A stretch of DNA of 64,000 nt, taken from contig CBFHPW010000003.1 of NCBI GenBank assembly GCA_965657945.1, positions 62,001-126,000 of the forward strand. The letters are read 5' to 3'. The notes beneath the pieces are model-generated. The model worked only from the letters and a program-made list of their open reading frames with translations, was not told the origin of the DNA and did no database searches. Within the stretch, counting starts at the first letter, position 1, and each line of letters begins with the position of its first letter. Shown here piece by piece: positions 1 through 9,132 of this stretch. This DNA comes from CAJJDF01 sp965657945 (GTDB lineage Bacteria; Bacteroidota; Bacteroidia; Flavobacteriales_D; CAJJDF01). The position numbers and the translations under genes were made by a program.

Positions 1-2064
1 GGAAATAAATTTAAATACCTTCTTTTGTTTGGAGATTGCAGTTACGATTACAAAGGAAGGGTAACTCCAAATCATAATTTTGTACCAGTTTGGGAGTCAT
101 GGAATTCTGAATCTGATATAAGTTCATTCGCTACCGATGATTTTTATGCTTTGCTGGATGATGGGGAAAGTATGGGAGATTATGAACAAATGGACATTGC
201 AGTTGGAAGGTTTACCGTGGTTTCTGTAGCTCAAGCACAAAACGTTGTGAATAAAGTGATCAACTACCAAAAGACTGGTTCTGTTTCAGATTTGGCAAGT
301 TGCAATGATGCTGGGTCAGGTTCTGCCTTTGGAGATTGGCGAAATAAATTGTCCTACGTCACAGATGATGTGGACGAGAACTGGGAGTTAGCTTTTACGC
401 GACATGTAGAAAGAATTATAGATTCTACCGAGAAAAATTACCCTACATTCAATCACAATAAAATTTATATGGATGCCTTTAATCAAACTTCTCTTTCGGG
501 AGGAGCGAGGTATGTAGAAGGAGCCGAAAGATTGAGGAAATCTGTGCAGGAAGGTACTTTGATTACTGCTTATGAAGGTCATGGTGGAGAGATTGGGTGG
601 GGGAACGAACGTTTTTTAGATGTGCCCACCATTAATGCCTGGACCAACAAAGAAAGATTAACCGTAATGCTTACGGCAACATGTGAATTTACCAAATATG
701 ACGACCCAGGTAGAACTTCGGCAGGAGAGCTATGTTTTTTGAATCAAAATGGAGCAGCGATCGCTTTGTTCACAACCACAAGGCCAGTTTTTCAATTTTC
801 AAACGAACGATTGATAGAAGCTTTTTTTGAAGAAGCTTTTGTCAAGAAAGCGGATGGAACACCCAGAACAATGGGAGAAATTTATCAGGAAACTAAAAAC
901 AACAATCGAGTAATTGGGGATAATAATGTAAGACGTTTTGGACTTATTGGTGATCCAGCGCTTAAACTGGCTTTTCCCAAACAATCAGTCATTACTACCG
1001 AAATCAACAACAAACCTGTTGGTTCGCCTAGCCTAGATACTTTGAAAGCGTTAAGTAAAATCACAATCAAAGGGTTTGTTTCGGCCAACAACGGTACAAA
1101 ACTTACTGGATACAATGGTGTTGTTTTTCCTACTATATACGACAAACCACTGCAGTTAGCTACACTAGGAAATAGAACTCCCTCAGATATTATCCCGTTT
1201 ACCCAACAAACGAATGTTTTGTACAGAGGAAAAGCAACTGTGAAAAATGGAGATTTTGAATTTACTTTTATCGTGCCAAAAGACATTAATTATCAATTTG
1301 GATTAGGAAAAATTAGTTACTATTGTTTTGATGGAAATGAAGATGGAGCAGGTTATTTTTCGGAAGCCGTAATTGGCGGGACAGATTTAACAGCTATTTC
1401 GGATAATTCTGGACCTGAAATAGGTCTCTTTATGAACGATGCAAGTTTTGTTTCTGGAGGAATGACAGATGAAAACCCGATGATTTATGCAGAAATTTTT
1501 GATTCGAACGGAATCAATACCACAGGAAATGGAATAGGGCATGATATTACAGCTATTTTAGATGAAAAAACGAGCAATCCCATCATTCTGAACAATTACT
1601 ACGAAAGTGACATTGACTCATACCAAAGCGGAAAAGTGAATTACCCCTTAGAGAATATCGCTGAAGGCCCTCACACTCTGAGTTTCAAATCATGGGATAC
1701 GCAAAATAATTCATCGGAGAGAACGATTGATTTTGTTGTGGTTCAAGAAGCTGAACTAGCAATTGATCATGTGCTAAACTATCCAAATCCATTTACAACC
1801 AGAACCGAGTTTTATTTTGAACATAATCAGCATTGCGACTTTTTGGAGGTGCAAGTGCAAGTGTTCACTATTTCAGGCAAGTTGGTAAAAACGATTAATC
1901 AATTAGTACGAACGAAAGGATTTAGAACTGAAGGCATTGTATGGGATGGAAGAGATGATTTTGGAGATAGAATAGGTAGAGGCACTTATGTGTACAAAGT
2001 AAAAGTGGAAGATAACCAAGGAAACAAAGTGGAGAAATACGAAAAACTCGTCTTGTTGAAATAA
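1..2064 (+). CDS. porU: Type IX secretion system sortase PorU (5' partial)
   Basis: PorU is the cell-surface transpeptidase of the type IX secretion system: it cuts the C-terminal signal from exported cargo and links the cargo to an anionic lipopolysaccharide. The reading frame is open to base 1, so the N-terminus lies upstream; the first possible start inside the window, a TTG at 25, falls within a conserved strand and is not the real start. The visible part begins in the peptidase C25 (gingipain) domain with the LLLFGDCSYDYKG strand. The catalytic His is in YEGHGGEIGWG (His codon about 579) and the catalytic Cys in LTATCEF (codon 682-684). A beta-sandwich region follows, and the last 90 residues form a T9SS-type C-terminal domain (NYPNPFTTRTEF ... 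GTYVYKVKV) ending in KLVLLK. porV follows 154 bases downstream, the usual porU-porV pairing. In flavobacteria gldJ often lies just upstream, so it may be outside the window. Confidence 0.95.
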   Translation, partial: GNKFKYLLLFGDCSYDYKGRVTPNHNFVPVWESWNSESDISSFATDDFYALLDDGESMGDYEQMDIAVGRFTVVSVAQAQNVVNKVINYQKTGSVSDLASCNDAGSGSAFGDWRNKLSYVTDDVDENWELAFTRHVERIIDSTEKNYPTFNHNKIYMDAFNQTSLSGGARYVEGAERLRKSVQEGTLITAYEGHGGEIGWGNERFLDVPTINAWTNKERLTVMLTATCEFTKYDDPGRTSAGELCFLNQNGAAIALFTTTRPVFQFSNERLIEAFFEEAFVKKADGTPRTMGEIYQETKNNNRVIGDNNVRRFGLIGDPALKLAFPKQSVITTEINNKPVGSPSLDTLKALSKITIKGFVSANNGTKLTGYNGVVFPTIYDKPLQLATLGNRTPSDIIPFTQQTNVLYRGKATVKNGDFEFTFIVPKDINYQFGLGKISYYCFDGNEDGAGYFSEAVIGGTDLTAISDNSGPEIGLFMNDASFVSGGMTDENPMIYAEIFDSNGINTTGNGIGHDITAILDEKTSNPIILNNYYESDIDSYQSGKVNYPLENIAEGPHTLSFKSWDTQNNSSERTIDFVVVQEAELAIDHVLNYPNPFTTRTEFYFEHNQHCDFLEVQVQVFTISGKLVKTINQLVRTKGFRTEGIVWDGRDDFGDRIGRGTYVYKVKVEDNQGNKVEKYEKLVLLK

Positions 2065-2072
2065 AATTTCTT

Positions 2073-2080
2073 TAAGTTTG
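2073..2080 (+). promoter_or_regulatory. Putative -7 element of a porV promoter
   Basis: TAAGTTTG matches the Bacteroidota -7 consensus TAnnTTTG and has a TTG at 2053-2055, 17 bases upstream, as a possible -33 element. A second match, TATATTTG, lies at 2084-2091. Either would give porV its own transcript with a leader of about 120-130 bases. This rests on pattern matching only. Confidence 0.4.
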
Positions 2081-2218
2081 TCTTATATTTGTCGTTCATA
2101 AATTTTACACCCATAGGTTATTCGAATAGAAAACTACTTTTTTTGACTTAATTTAATAAGATATTCGCCTTTTGCAAAATCGAGCAACTGGGTGAAATTT
2201 ATGTATATTCAACTGAAC

Positions 2219-3466
2219 ATGACAAGAGCAAATAGTACAATAAAGTTTTTATTTCTTACCTCAGTTTTGATTTTGGGAAATAAGGCAGTTTCTCAAGGAA
2301 CAGCAAAAGGAGGATCTAATTTTGACTTACAGTTAAACACAATCACAACGGCCGTTCCGTTTTTATTAATCTCACCTGACTCGAGAGCAAGCGCAATGGG
2401 TGATATGGGAGTTGCCACGAGTCCAGATATTAATTCACAACATTGGAATGCATCCAAATACGTATTTGCTGAAGAGGAAAGCGGAGTTTCTTTTTCATAT
2501 TCTCCTTGGTTAAGGAGTTTAGGGATAAACGATATCAATTTAGTGTACTTAGCTGGGTACAAAAAATTAGACAAGAATTCATCAATTTCGGGAAGTATGA
2601 GGTACTTTTCATTAGGAGAAATAAATTTTACGGATAATACAGGTGCTCCAATCAAAACAGCCAACCCGAAAGAGTTTGCTTTTGATGTTGCTTATGCCAC
2701 AAGACTGGGTAAAAATTTGTCAGGTTCTATGACTGCAAGATTCATAAATTCGAACCTAACAGAAGGTTTAACAGCAAATGGAGTGGATACAAAACCAGGC
2801 CGATCTTTTGCAATAGATTTAGGAATGTTTTATCAATCAAAGAAATTTGATATTGGAGAGTATAAATCTACGCTAAATGTGGGAATGAATATCTCGAATA
2901 TTGGAGCAAAGATATCTTACACCAATTCGGCTACCGAAGATTTTTTGCCGGCAAATTTAAGATTAGGAACAGTACTAAACATGGATATTGACAAATACAA
3001 CGATTTTTCGATAGGAGTAGATTTCAATAAACTTCTTGTGCCAACACCACCGGCATTGTTAAGAACAGATCCAAATGAAATCGCTGCAGGAAGAAGCGGT
3101 GATATAGGAGTTGCTCCGGCTATTTTTGGTTCTTTTAGTGACGCACCAGGAAATGTGTTGTACAACGACAACGATGTGCTTGTTGGAGTAGAGGATGGAA
3201 GTGTGCTAAAAGAAGAACTTAGAGAGATCAATATTTCCTTGGGTATGGAATACACATACGCAGAGCGATTTTCCGTGAGAGCTGGTTACTTCCACGAGCA
3301 TTTCACGAAAGGAAACAGACGATATGTTACTATGGGAGTGGGACTTAAATACAGTAGGTTCTTACTCGATTTTTCATACTTGGTTACCGTTACCAATCAA
3401 AACCCATTGGCAAATACAATTCGATTTTCTCTTGCTTTCAACCTCGGAGAAGACGCTGCTGAATAA
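2219..3466 (+). CDS. porV: Type IX secretion system outer membrane channel/shuttle protein PorV (LptO)
   Basis: PorV is an FadL-like outer membrane beta-barrel that collects cargo from the SprA/Sov translocon and delivers it to PorU. The 415-residue product has a signal peptide (MTRANSTIKFLFLTSVLILG, cleavage near AVSQ). The motif LISPDSRASAMGDMGVATSPD just after it is the PorV signature, and the remainder alternates short beta strands to the end. I chose the ATG at 2219 because it places the signal peptide at the N-terminus; a GTG at 2192 and an ATG at 2201 are in frame but would add a nine-residue or shorter extension. It sits directly behind porU and 9 bases before ispF. Length and position agree with flavobacterial PorV. 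Confidence 0.93.
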   Translation: MTRANSTIKFLFLTSVLILGNKAVSQGTAKGGSNFDLQLNTITTAVPFLLISPDSRASAMGDMGVATSPDINSQHWNASKYVFAEEESGVSFSYSPWLRSLGINDINLVYLAGYKKLDKNSSISGSMRYFSLGEINFTDNTGAPIKTANPKEFAFDVAYATRLGKNLSGSMTARFINSNLTEGLTANGVDTKPGRSFAIDLGMFYQSKKFDIGEYKSTLNVGMNISNIGAKISYTNSATEDFLPANLRLGTVLNMDIDKYNDFSIGVDFNKLLVPTPPALLRTDPNEIAAGRSGDIGVAPAIFGSFSDAPGNVLYNDNDVLVGVEDGSVLKEELREINISLGMEYTYAERFSVRAGYFHEHFTKGNRRYVTMGVGLKYSRFLLDFSYLVTVTNQNPLANTIRFSLAFNLGEDAAE

Positions 3467-3475
3467 TACGTTACT

Positions 3476-3955
3476 ATGTTAAATATCCGAACAGGAATAG
3501 GTTACGATGTACATCAATTGGCCGAAGGAGAAGAGTTTTGGTTAGGAGGGATTTTACTCGATTATCACAAAGGAGGTGTGGGGCATTCCGATGCAGATGT
3601 TTTGATTCACACGATTTGCGATGCACTTTTGGGAGCAGCTAATTTAGGAGATATTGGGAAACATTTTCCTGATACAGCCCAAGAATACAAAGGGATAGAC
3701 AGTAAAATATTATTAGCTAGAGTTGCTGAATTAATTGAAGAAAAAGGGTATTCGATTTCCAATATTGATTCAACAGTTTGCCTACAAAAGCCAAAATTGG
3801 CTCCGCACCTTGAAACCATGAAGAAAGTAATGGCTGACATTCTAAAGTTGGATATTGACCAAGTATCGGTGAAAGCAACTACTACCGAAAAGTTGGGTTT
3901 TGTGGGGAGAGAAGAAGGAGTAAGTGCTTACAGTTCGGTTCTCATTTATAAATAA
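3476..3955 (+). CDS. ispF: 2-C-methyl-D-erythritol 2,4-cyclodiphosphate synthase
   Basis: IspF catalyses the fifth step of the non-mevalonate isoprenoid pathway, closing CDP-ME 2-phosphate to the cyclic diphosphate with release of CMP. The 159-residue protein is full length for the family. The N-terminal metal site is visible in RTGIGYDVHQL (Asp11, His13), with the third ligand expected in the GGVGHSDADVLIH segment (around residue 42). The C-terminal TTTEKLGFVGREEG motif is diagnostic and contains the nucleotide-binding Thr/Glu. The gene starts 9 bases after porV and is probably cotranscribed with it, so an unrelated housekeeping gene shares the T9SS transcript. This porV-adjacent cytosolic enzyme is comparable to the cdd gene found behind porV in some flavobacteria. 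Confidence 0.97.
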   Translation: MLNIRTGIGYDVHQLAEGEEFWLGGILLDYHKGGVGHSDADVLIHTICDALLGAANLGDIGKHFPDTAQEYKGIDSKILLARVAELIEEKGYSISNIDSTVCLQKPKLAPHLETMKKVMADILKLDIDQVSVKATTTEKLGFVGREEGVSAYSSVLIYK

Positions 3956-4045
3956 GCAGCCATCTAGTAGAAATTCTTTTCTTTTGGATACTTTGTGGAA
4001 CACAAAAGAAATGAACATGCCTCACTCGGGGTTAAGAATTTTTGT

Positions 4046-4053
4046 TAAATTTG
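4046..4053 (+). promoter_or_regulatory. Putative -7 element for the aldolase gene
   Basis: TAAATTTG is a full match to TAnnTTTG in the 147-base gap between ispF and the aldolase gene, about 50 bases before the ATG. No clear TTG -33 element lies 17-23 bases upstream, so the call is moderate. Confidence 0.4.
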
Positions 4054-4102
4054 CGTTCTTGTTTATACAAGAATTGAAAAAAGACAAAAACAAACAACCA
4101 AA

Positions 4103-5164
4103 ATGGCTTTAAATATCCAAGAATTATTAGGTGACAATAGTGAACTATTATTGAACCATACTTGTAAAACAATTGATAAAAGTATGTTGACTTTGCCAAG
4201 CTCAACTTTTGTTGATGAAGCTTTTTCTATGACAAATAGAAGTCCGCAAGTAATGAGAAACTTGCAAGCAATCTATAATCATGGTAGATTAGCAGGAACG
4301 GGATATGTTTCTATTCTACCCGTAGATCAAGGAATTGAGCATTCTGCTGGAGCGTCATTTGCTCCAAACCCTATTTATTTCGACCCAGAAAACATTGTAA
4401 AATTGGCGATTGAAGGAGGATGTAACGCAGTTGCCTCTACTTTCGGAGTGTTAGCATCTTGTTCAAGAAAGTATGCGCACAAAATACCGTTCATTGTAAA
4501 ATTGAATCACAATGAAATGTTGACCTACCCAGAAACCTATAGTCAAATTTCTTTTGGTTCAGTAGAGGAAGCGTGGAACTTGGGAGCTGCGGCAGTAGGA
4601 GCCACTATATATTTTGGTTCTGAGGACAGCAATCGTCAAATTGTGGAAATTTCACAAGCATTTGAAAGAGCTCACGAATTAGGGATGGCAACTATTCTTT
4701 GGTGTTATTTGAGAAATAGTGACTTCAAAAAAGAAGGAGTTGATTACCACACCGCTACGGATATTACTGCTCAAGCAAACCACTTAGGTGTAACAATTCA
4801 GGCAGATATTATCAAACAAAAATTGCCTACGAATAATGGAGGTTACACCCATATTGATTTTGGGAAAACACACCCAAAAGTATACACAGAATTGAATACA
4901 GATAACCCAATTGATTTGTGCAGGTACCAAGCAGCAAACTGCTATATGGGTAAAATCGGTTTGATAAATTCTGGTGGAGCTTCTACTGGGAGTAAATCGA
5001 GCGATATGAGTGACGCAATCACGACAGCGGTAATTAATAAACGAGCTGGTGGACACGGATTGATTTCAGGAAGAAAAGCTTTCCAAAAAGACATGTCGGA
5101 AGGAGTGAAACTCCTAACTTCTATCCAAGATATTTACTTGGATGATACCATTACAATTGCGTAA
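4103..5164 (+). CDS. fbaB: Class I fructose-bisphosphate aldolase (DhnA/FbaB type)
   Basis: This 353-residue protein is a Schiff-base (metal-independent) aldolase that interconverts fructose 1,6-bisphosphate with dihydroxyacetone phosphate and glyceraldehyde 3-phosphate. It belongs to the archaeal/E. coli FbaB branch, not the zinc-dependent class II. Visible hallmarks are ILPVDQGIEHS near residue 75, the barrel strand FIVKLNHNE, the segment GAAAVGATIYFGS, and the region YMGKIGLINSGGAS near residue 280, which holds the likely Schiff-base lysine and phosphate-binding glycines. Length is as expected. The ATG at 4103 is 50 bases after a good -7 element; an overlapping 62-codon frame at 3924-4112 is not a gene. 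It stands alone between ispF and accD. Confidence 0.92.
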   Translation: MALNIQELLGDNSELLLNHTCKTIDKSMLTLPSSTFVDEAFSMTNRSPQVMRNLQAIYNHGRLAGTGYVSILPVDQGIEHSAGASFAPNPIYFDPENIVKLAIEGGCNAVASTFGVLASCSRKYAHKIPFIVKLNHNEMLTYPETYSQISFGSVEEAWNLGAAAVGATIYFGSEDSNRQIVEISQAFERAHELGMATILWCYLRNSDFKKEGVDYHTATDITAQANHLGVTIQADIIKQKLPTNNGGYTHIDFGKTHPKVYTELNTDNPIDLCRYQAANCYMGKIGLINSGGASTGSKSSDMSDAITTAVINKRAGGHGLISGRKAFQKDMSEGVKLLTSIQDIYLDDTITIA

Positions 5165-5215
5165 ATAAAAGGAGGAAGAGGATTTTCTTGAAAGTACTTA
5201 AAAAATAATTGAACT

Positions 5216-6052
5216 ATGGGATGGTTTACTAGAAAGAATAAAAACATTGTTACTCCAACCGATCAGAAGAAAGAAACTCCTGACGGATTGTGGCACAAAA
5301 CACCAAGTGGTAAAATTGTAGATAAAGATAACCTAGAGGAGAATAGTTGGGTAAGTATAGAAGACGGGTATCACTTCAAAATTGGTTCGAAAGAGTATTT
5401 TTCAATCCTTTTTGATGATAATAAATTCACTGAATTGGATGCTGACATGACATCAAAAGATCCTTTGAAATTTACCGATACCAAGTCTTATCAAAATAGG
5501 TTAGCAGCTTCTCAAAAGAAATCGAACTTGAAAGATGCGGTAAGAACGGCTTATGGTAAGACCACAGGACAACCTATTGTAGTGGCTTGTATGGATTTTG
5601 CTTTTATTGGAGGTTCTATGGGATCTGTAGTGGGAGAAAAAATAGCCAGAGCAATCGATCATGCAATCAAAAAGAAATGTCCGTTTATGATGATTTCGAA
5701 ATCGGGCGGAGCAAGAATGATGGAAGCCGGGTTTTCGTTGATGCAAATGGCAAAAACATCGGCTAAATTAACCTTACTATCAAAAGCAAAGTTGCCCTAT
5801 ATTTCCCTGCTTACGGATCCCACAACGGGAGGAGTTACCGCTTCGTTTGCGATGCTAGGTGATGTGAATATTGCTGAGCCTGGTGCACTCATTGCCTTTG
5901 CTGGTCCAAGAGTGGTGAAGGAAACCATTGGTAAAGATTTGCCAGAAGGGTTTCAAACATCTGAATTCTTGTTAGAGCACGGTTTCCTTGATTTTATTGT
6001 GGACCGAAGAAATTTAAAAGAAAAGTTGAGTCTGTTGATTAAACTGTTCTAA
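5216..6052 (+). CDS. accD: Acetyl-CoA carboxylase carboxyltransferase subunit beta (zinc ribbon lost)
   Basis: AccD forms, with AccA, the carboxyltransferase that moves the carboxyl group from biotin-BCCP to acetyl-CoA, giving malonyl-CoA for fatty acid synthesis. The crotonase-like core is intact (VVACMDFAFIGGSMGSVVGEK region, then KSGGARMMEAG and DPTTGGVTASFAMLGD with oxyanion-hole glycines). The 278-residue length is normal. The N-terminal zinc ribbon, with four cysteines in E. coli AccD, is recognisable as a fold (GLWHKTPSGKIV ... DGYHFKIGS) but has no cysteine: the first Cys of the whole protein is residue 125. To my knowledge this loss is shared by many Bacteroidota AccD proteins, so it is not a recent mutation here. 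The gene appears to stand alone. accA is not in the window. Confidence 0.95.
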   Translation: MGWFTRKNKNIVTPTDQKKETPDGLWHKTPSGKIVDKDNLEENSWVSIEDGYHFKIGSKEYFSILFDDNKFTELDADMTSKDPLKFTDTKSYQNRLAASQKKSNLKDAVRTAYGKTTGQPIVVACMDFAFIGGSMGSVVGEKIARAIDHAIKKKCPFMMISKSGGARMMEAGFSLMQMAKTSAKLTLLSKAKLPYISLLTDPTTGGVTASFAMLGDVNIAEPGALIAFAGPRVVKETIGKDLPEGFQTSEFLLEHGFLDFIVDRRNLKEKLSLLIKLF

Positions 6053-6186
6053 AGGAATAGATCAATTCAGACTTGTCTTGGAAGGGTGCAAACAGTTAGC
6101 CATTTGTAGTTAACTGCGGTTCATTTAGCTCTATGATTTTTCTTTTAGGTCCTCAAATCTTTTTCGAATACTTAAAAGCACGCCAT

Positions 6187-7734
6187 TTATTTTGGGTTTA
6201 GTTTTAGTATTGGAATGATTACTTCTTCCATAGAAATTCCACCATGTTGAAAGGTGTCTTTATAAAAATTCACATAGTAATTGAAGTTATTGGGATAAGC
6301 TAGAAAAGTATCTTCTTTGGCAAAAATATAGCGCGTGTTTTGATTTAGTTTTGGCAAAAATGCATCGTCTGGATTTTTCACTTCAAAAACCTCTTTGGAG
6401 TTGTAACTCATGTTTTTACCAAGCTTGTATCGCAAGTTGGTGTTCACGTTTTTATCTCCAACTACTTTTATAGGATTGGCTACTTTAATCATTCCGTGGT
6501 CGGTCGTGATGATTAATTGCAAATTGTTCTCGTGAATTTTTTGAACGATTTCTTGGAGCGGAGAGTGTTTGTACCATGATTCGGTAATGGAACGGTAAGC
6601 CGAGTTGTCATCAGCCAGTTCTTTGATTACCTCCATGTCTGTTCGGGCATGGGAAAGCATGTCTACAAAATTGTACACAATCACGTTAAAATCATTTTTC
6701 AGAAGGTCAGAAAAGTTATCGACTAGTTTTTTTCCTTTTTGGTTGTTGGTGATTTTGGTGTAAGAGGTTTTGATTCCCATTCCCATACGTTTCATCTGAT
6801 CAGTCAAGAAATCTTCTTCAAAATTATTTTTACCCCCTTCCTCTTCTTCCTCCACCCATTTGGAAGGGAATCTTTTTCTAATTTCGGAAGGCATGAGTCC
6901 TGCAAAAATAGAATTACGAGCATATTGAGTAGCAGTAGGAAGAATACTAAAATAGGTTTCCTCTTCTGTCACATCAAAAAGCTCTGAAAAATGAGGTTTT
7001 AAGACTTTCCACTGATCGTATCTAAAATTATCAATCACCAGTAAAAAAGTAGATTTTTCCTTGATGGCTGGAGCTATTTTTTTCTGAAACAAAGTATGAG
7101 AAAGCACAGGGCATTCGTCTGAGGTTCCATTGAGCCAGTCTAAGTAATTACTCTCGATAAATCGAGCAAATAACAGGTTTGCCTCTTTCTTCTGCATTTC
7201 AAATATCTCCATCATGCTTTTGTCCTGGGATTTATCCATCTGTAATTCCCAATATACCAATTGCTCATTCAGTTCTTTCCAGTCGGCAACATCTAAATTT
7301 CCCATTAGCTTCATCCCAATATTCCTAAATTCTTGCTGATAGCCAGAAGTAGTTTCTTCACTAATTAATCTCGATTGATCGGTGTTCTTTTTTACGGCCA
7401 GCAAAATTTGATTTGGGTTCACTGGTTTAATCAAGTAATCCGAAATGTTTTTCCCGATTGCACTTTCCATGATAGATTCCTCTTCACTTTTGGTAATCAT
7501 AATAATAGGCAAGTTCGGTTGGATTCTCTTTATTTCGGTGAGCGCTTCAAGTCCAGATATCCCAGGCATGTTTTCATCCAAAAAAACCAAGTCATATGGA
7601 TTTTCTTTCACCATGTCAATCGCTTCGCTTCCATTATTTATCGTATCCACTTTGCAATTCTTTTGTTCCAAGAACATGATGTGTGGTTTCAATAAATCAA
7701 TCTCATCATCTGCCCATAAAATTCTTACTGCCAT
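6187..7734 (-). CDS. porX: T9SS regulator PorX: response regulator receiver fused to PglZ domain
   Basis: PorX is the cytoplasmic response-regulator protein required for T9SS function; in Porphyromonas gingivalis it works with the kinase PorY and the ECF sigma factor SigP and also contacts PorL (GldL). The 515-residue protein has a CheY-like receiver at about 1-120 (acidic pair Asp9-Asp10, phosphoacceptor Asp53 in VFLDENMPG, Lys in DYLIKPVNP). A helical linker follows, and then a PglZ alkaline-phosphatase-fold domain from about 200 to the end, with metal-ligand-like motifs VIDNFRYDQWK, YNFVDMLSHAR, ITTDHGM and FQHGGISMEE. There is no DNA-binding domain. It is read against its neighbours and has 174 bases of upstream DNA shared with the divergent HD gene. 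No porY-like kinase gene is in the window. Confidence 0.93.
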   Translation of the reverse strand: MAVRILWADDEIDLLKPHIMFLEQKNCKVDTINNGSEAIDMVKENPYDLVFLDENMPGISGLEALTEIKRIQPNLPIIMITKSEEESIMESAIGKNISDYLIKPVNPNQILLAVKKNTDQSRLISEETTSGYQQEFRNIGMKLMGNLDVADWKELNEQLVYWELQMDKSQDKSMMEIFEMQKKEANLLFARFIESNYLDWLNGTSDECPVLSHTLFQKKIAPAIKEKSTFLLVIDNFRYDQWKVLKPHFSELFDVTEEETYFSILPTATQYARNSIFAGLMPSEIRKRFPSKWVEEEEEGGKNNFEEDFLTDQMKRMGMGIKTSYTKITNNQKGKKLVDNFSDLLKNDFNVIVYNFVDMLSHARTDMEVIKELADDNSAYRSITESWYKHSPLQEIVQKIHENNLQLIITTDHGMIKVANPIKVVGDKNVNTNLRYKLGKNMSYNSKEVFEVKNPDDAFLPKLNQNTRYIFAKEDTFLAYPNNFNYYVNFYKDTFQHGGISMEEVIIPILKLNPK

Positions 7735-7908
7735 ATTTTGTCATTTAACTTTGATGGAATGTAAACTTATTCCTTCAAGTGGTTTAATATTCTTATTTTT
7801 GTAAATATATTGCTTATTTCTACCCTTGAGAGGAACTTCAATCAAAAATGTAGAATAGTTCACATTTAGTCCTTCTCACGATTATAAACATTTGATATTT
7901 CTTATTCA

Positions 7909-9132
7909 ATGAAAATACTTAACGACCCGATATATGGTTTTATTACGATTCGCTATCCAATTTTACTTCAGTTAATTGATCATCCCTATTTTCAACGATT
8001 GAATAGAATCAAACAACTGGGATTGTCCTATTTGGTTTACCCTGGAGCTCATCACACAAGATTTCATCACGCAATAGGAGCCATGCATCTTATGCAGCAA
8101 GCAATAGAGGTACTTAAGGTAAAAGGTGTGGAAATATCAGAAGAAGAAGAAATCGGTGTGTTGGCGGCAATTCTACTCCACGATATTGGTCATGGGCCTT
8201 TTTCCCATGCATTGGAGCATACGTTGGTTTCTGGTGTGAATCACGAAGACCTGTCTATAATTTTAATGGATAAGTTAAACCAAGAGTTTGAAGGTAAATT
8301 GGAGTTAGCTATCCAAATTTTTAGCAATACATACTCGAAAATGTTTTTACACCAATTGGTTTCATCTCAGCTTGATATGGATAGGTTAGACTACCTGAAA
8401 AGGGATAGTTTTTACAGCGGAGTTTCTGAAGGAGTGGTAAGTAGCGATAGAATCTTGAACATGTTGAATGTGCACGAAGACCAGCTAGTTATAGAAGAAA
8501 AAGGAATTTATTCCATCGAAAAATTCATCGTAGCCAGAAGATTGATGTATTGGCAAGTATACTTGCATAAAACAGTGTTGGCTGCAGAAAATTTGCTTGT
8601 TGAAATTTTAAAAAGAGCAAATTATTTAGCCAGTCAGGGTGCGGAGTTATTCGCGAGTCCTGTATTAAAAAAGTTTTTGTACAATAATTATTCAAAAGCT
8701 GATTTTGAGCAAGAGGAAGTGATTTATCAATTTACCAGGTTGGATGATTCGGATATTTACAGCGCTATAAAAGCATGGTGTCATCACTCGGACAAAACTT
8801 TATCGGTGATTTCCAGAAGCTTAATCGATCGTAAATTACCCAAGATTTCTATTCAAAAAATGCCATTTGAAAAAGAACGAGTTTCCCAGTTAAAAGAGCT
8901 AGTGAAAGAAGAATACGGAATAGGCGAAGTAGAAATTGGACACATGGTGTTTGATTCGGAAATTGCCAATAATGCTTACAATGCACTCAAAGACAAAATA
9001 TTAATTAAGTATAAAAATGGTTCTGTGTTGAATATTACAGATGCCTCGGATAATTTTAATATCCAAGCCCTAACAGAACCAGTAAAGAAATACTTCATCT
9101 GTTACCCAAAAGAGTTTAGGAATAAATGGTAA
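7909..9132 (+). CDS. HD superfamily phosphohydrolase
   Basis: The 407-residue cytosolic protein belongs to the HD-domain family related to dGTPases and SAMHD1. The N-terminal part carries DPIYGFI and FQRLNRIKQLGLSYLVYPGA, then the metal ligands HTRFHHAIGAMHL, LLHDIGHGPFSHALEH and, further on, LDMDRLDYLKRDSFYSG, in the order expected for an H...HD...D active site. The substrate cannot be read from the sequence; nucleotide or phosphorylated-compound hydrolysis is the family-level expectation. It overlaps lpxK by 7 bases and is very likely cotranscribed with lpxK and the nucleoside phosphorylase gene. The start is the first ATG after 174 bases of non-coding DNA and begins with the conserved KILNDPIYGF strand, so it is secure. 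Confidence 0.9.
   Translation: MKILNDPIYGFITIRYPILLQLIDHPYFQRLNRIKQLGLSYLVYPGAHHTRFHHAIGAMHLMQQAIEVLKVKGVEISEEEEIGVLAAILLHDIGHGPFSHALEHTLVSGVNHEDLSIILMDKLNQEFEGKLELAIQIFSNTYSKMFLHQLVSSQLDMDRLDYLKRDSFYSGVSEGVVSSDRILNMLNVHEDQLVIEEKGIYSIEKFIVARRLMYWQVYLHKTVLAAENLLVEILKRANYLASQGAELFASPVLKKFLYNNYSKADFEQEEVIYQFTRLDDSDIYSAIKAWCHHSDKTLSVISRSLIDRKLPKISIQKMPFEKERVSQLKELVKEEYGIGEVEIGHMVFDSEIANNAYNALKDKILIKYKNGSVLNITDASDNFNIQALTEPVKKYFICYPKEFRNKW

Noticed and set aside
885..1286. 133-codon minus-strand frame inside porU
   Set aside because: Lies wholly within the conserved porU gene in an antisense frame; composition is that of a shadow.
3924..4112. 62-codon frame between ispF and the aldolase gene
   Set aside because: It overlaps both genes, has no recognisable domain, and spans the aldolase promoter region.
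5168..5181. Shine-Dalgarno-like AAGGAGGAAGAGG upstream of accD
   Set aside because: It is 35 or more bases from the accD ATG and cannot serve as its ribosome binding site; no other start is near it.
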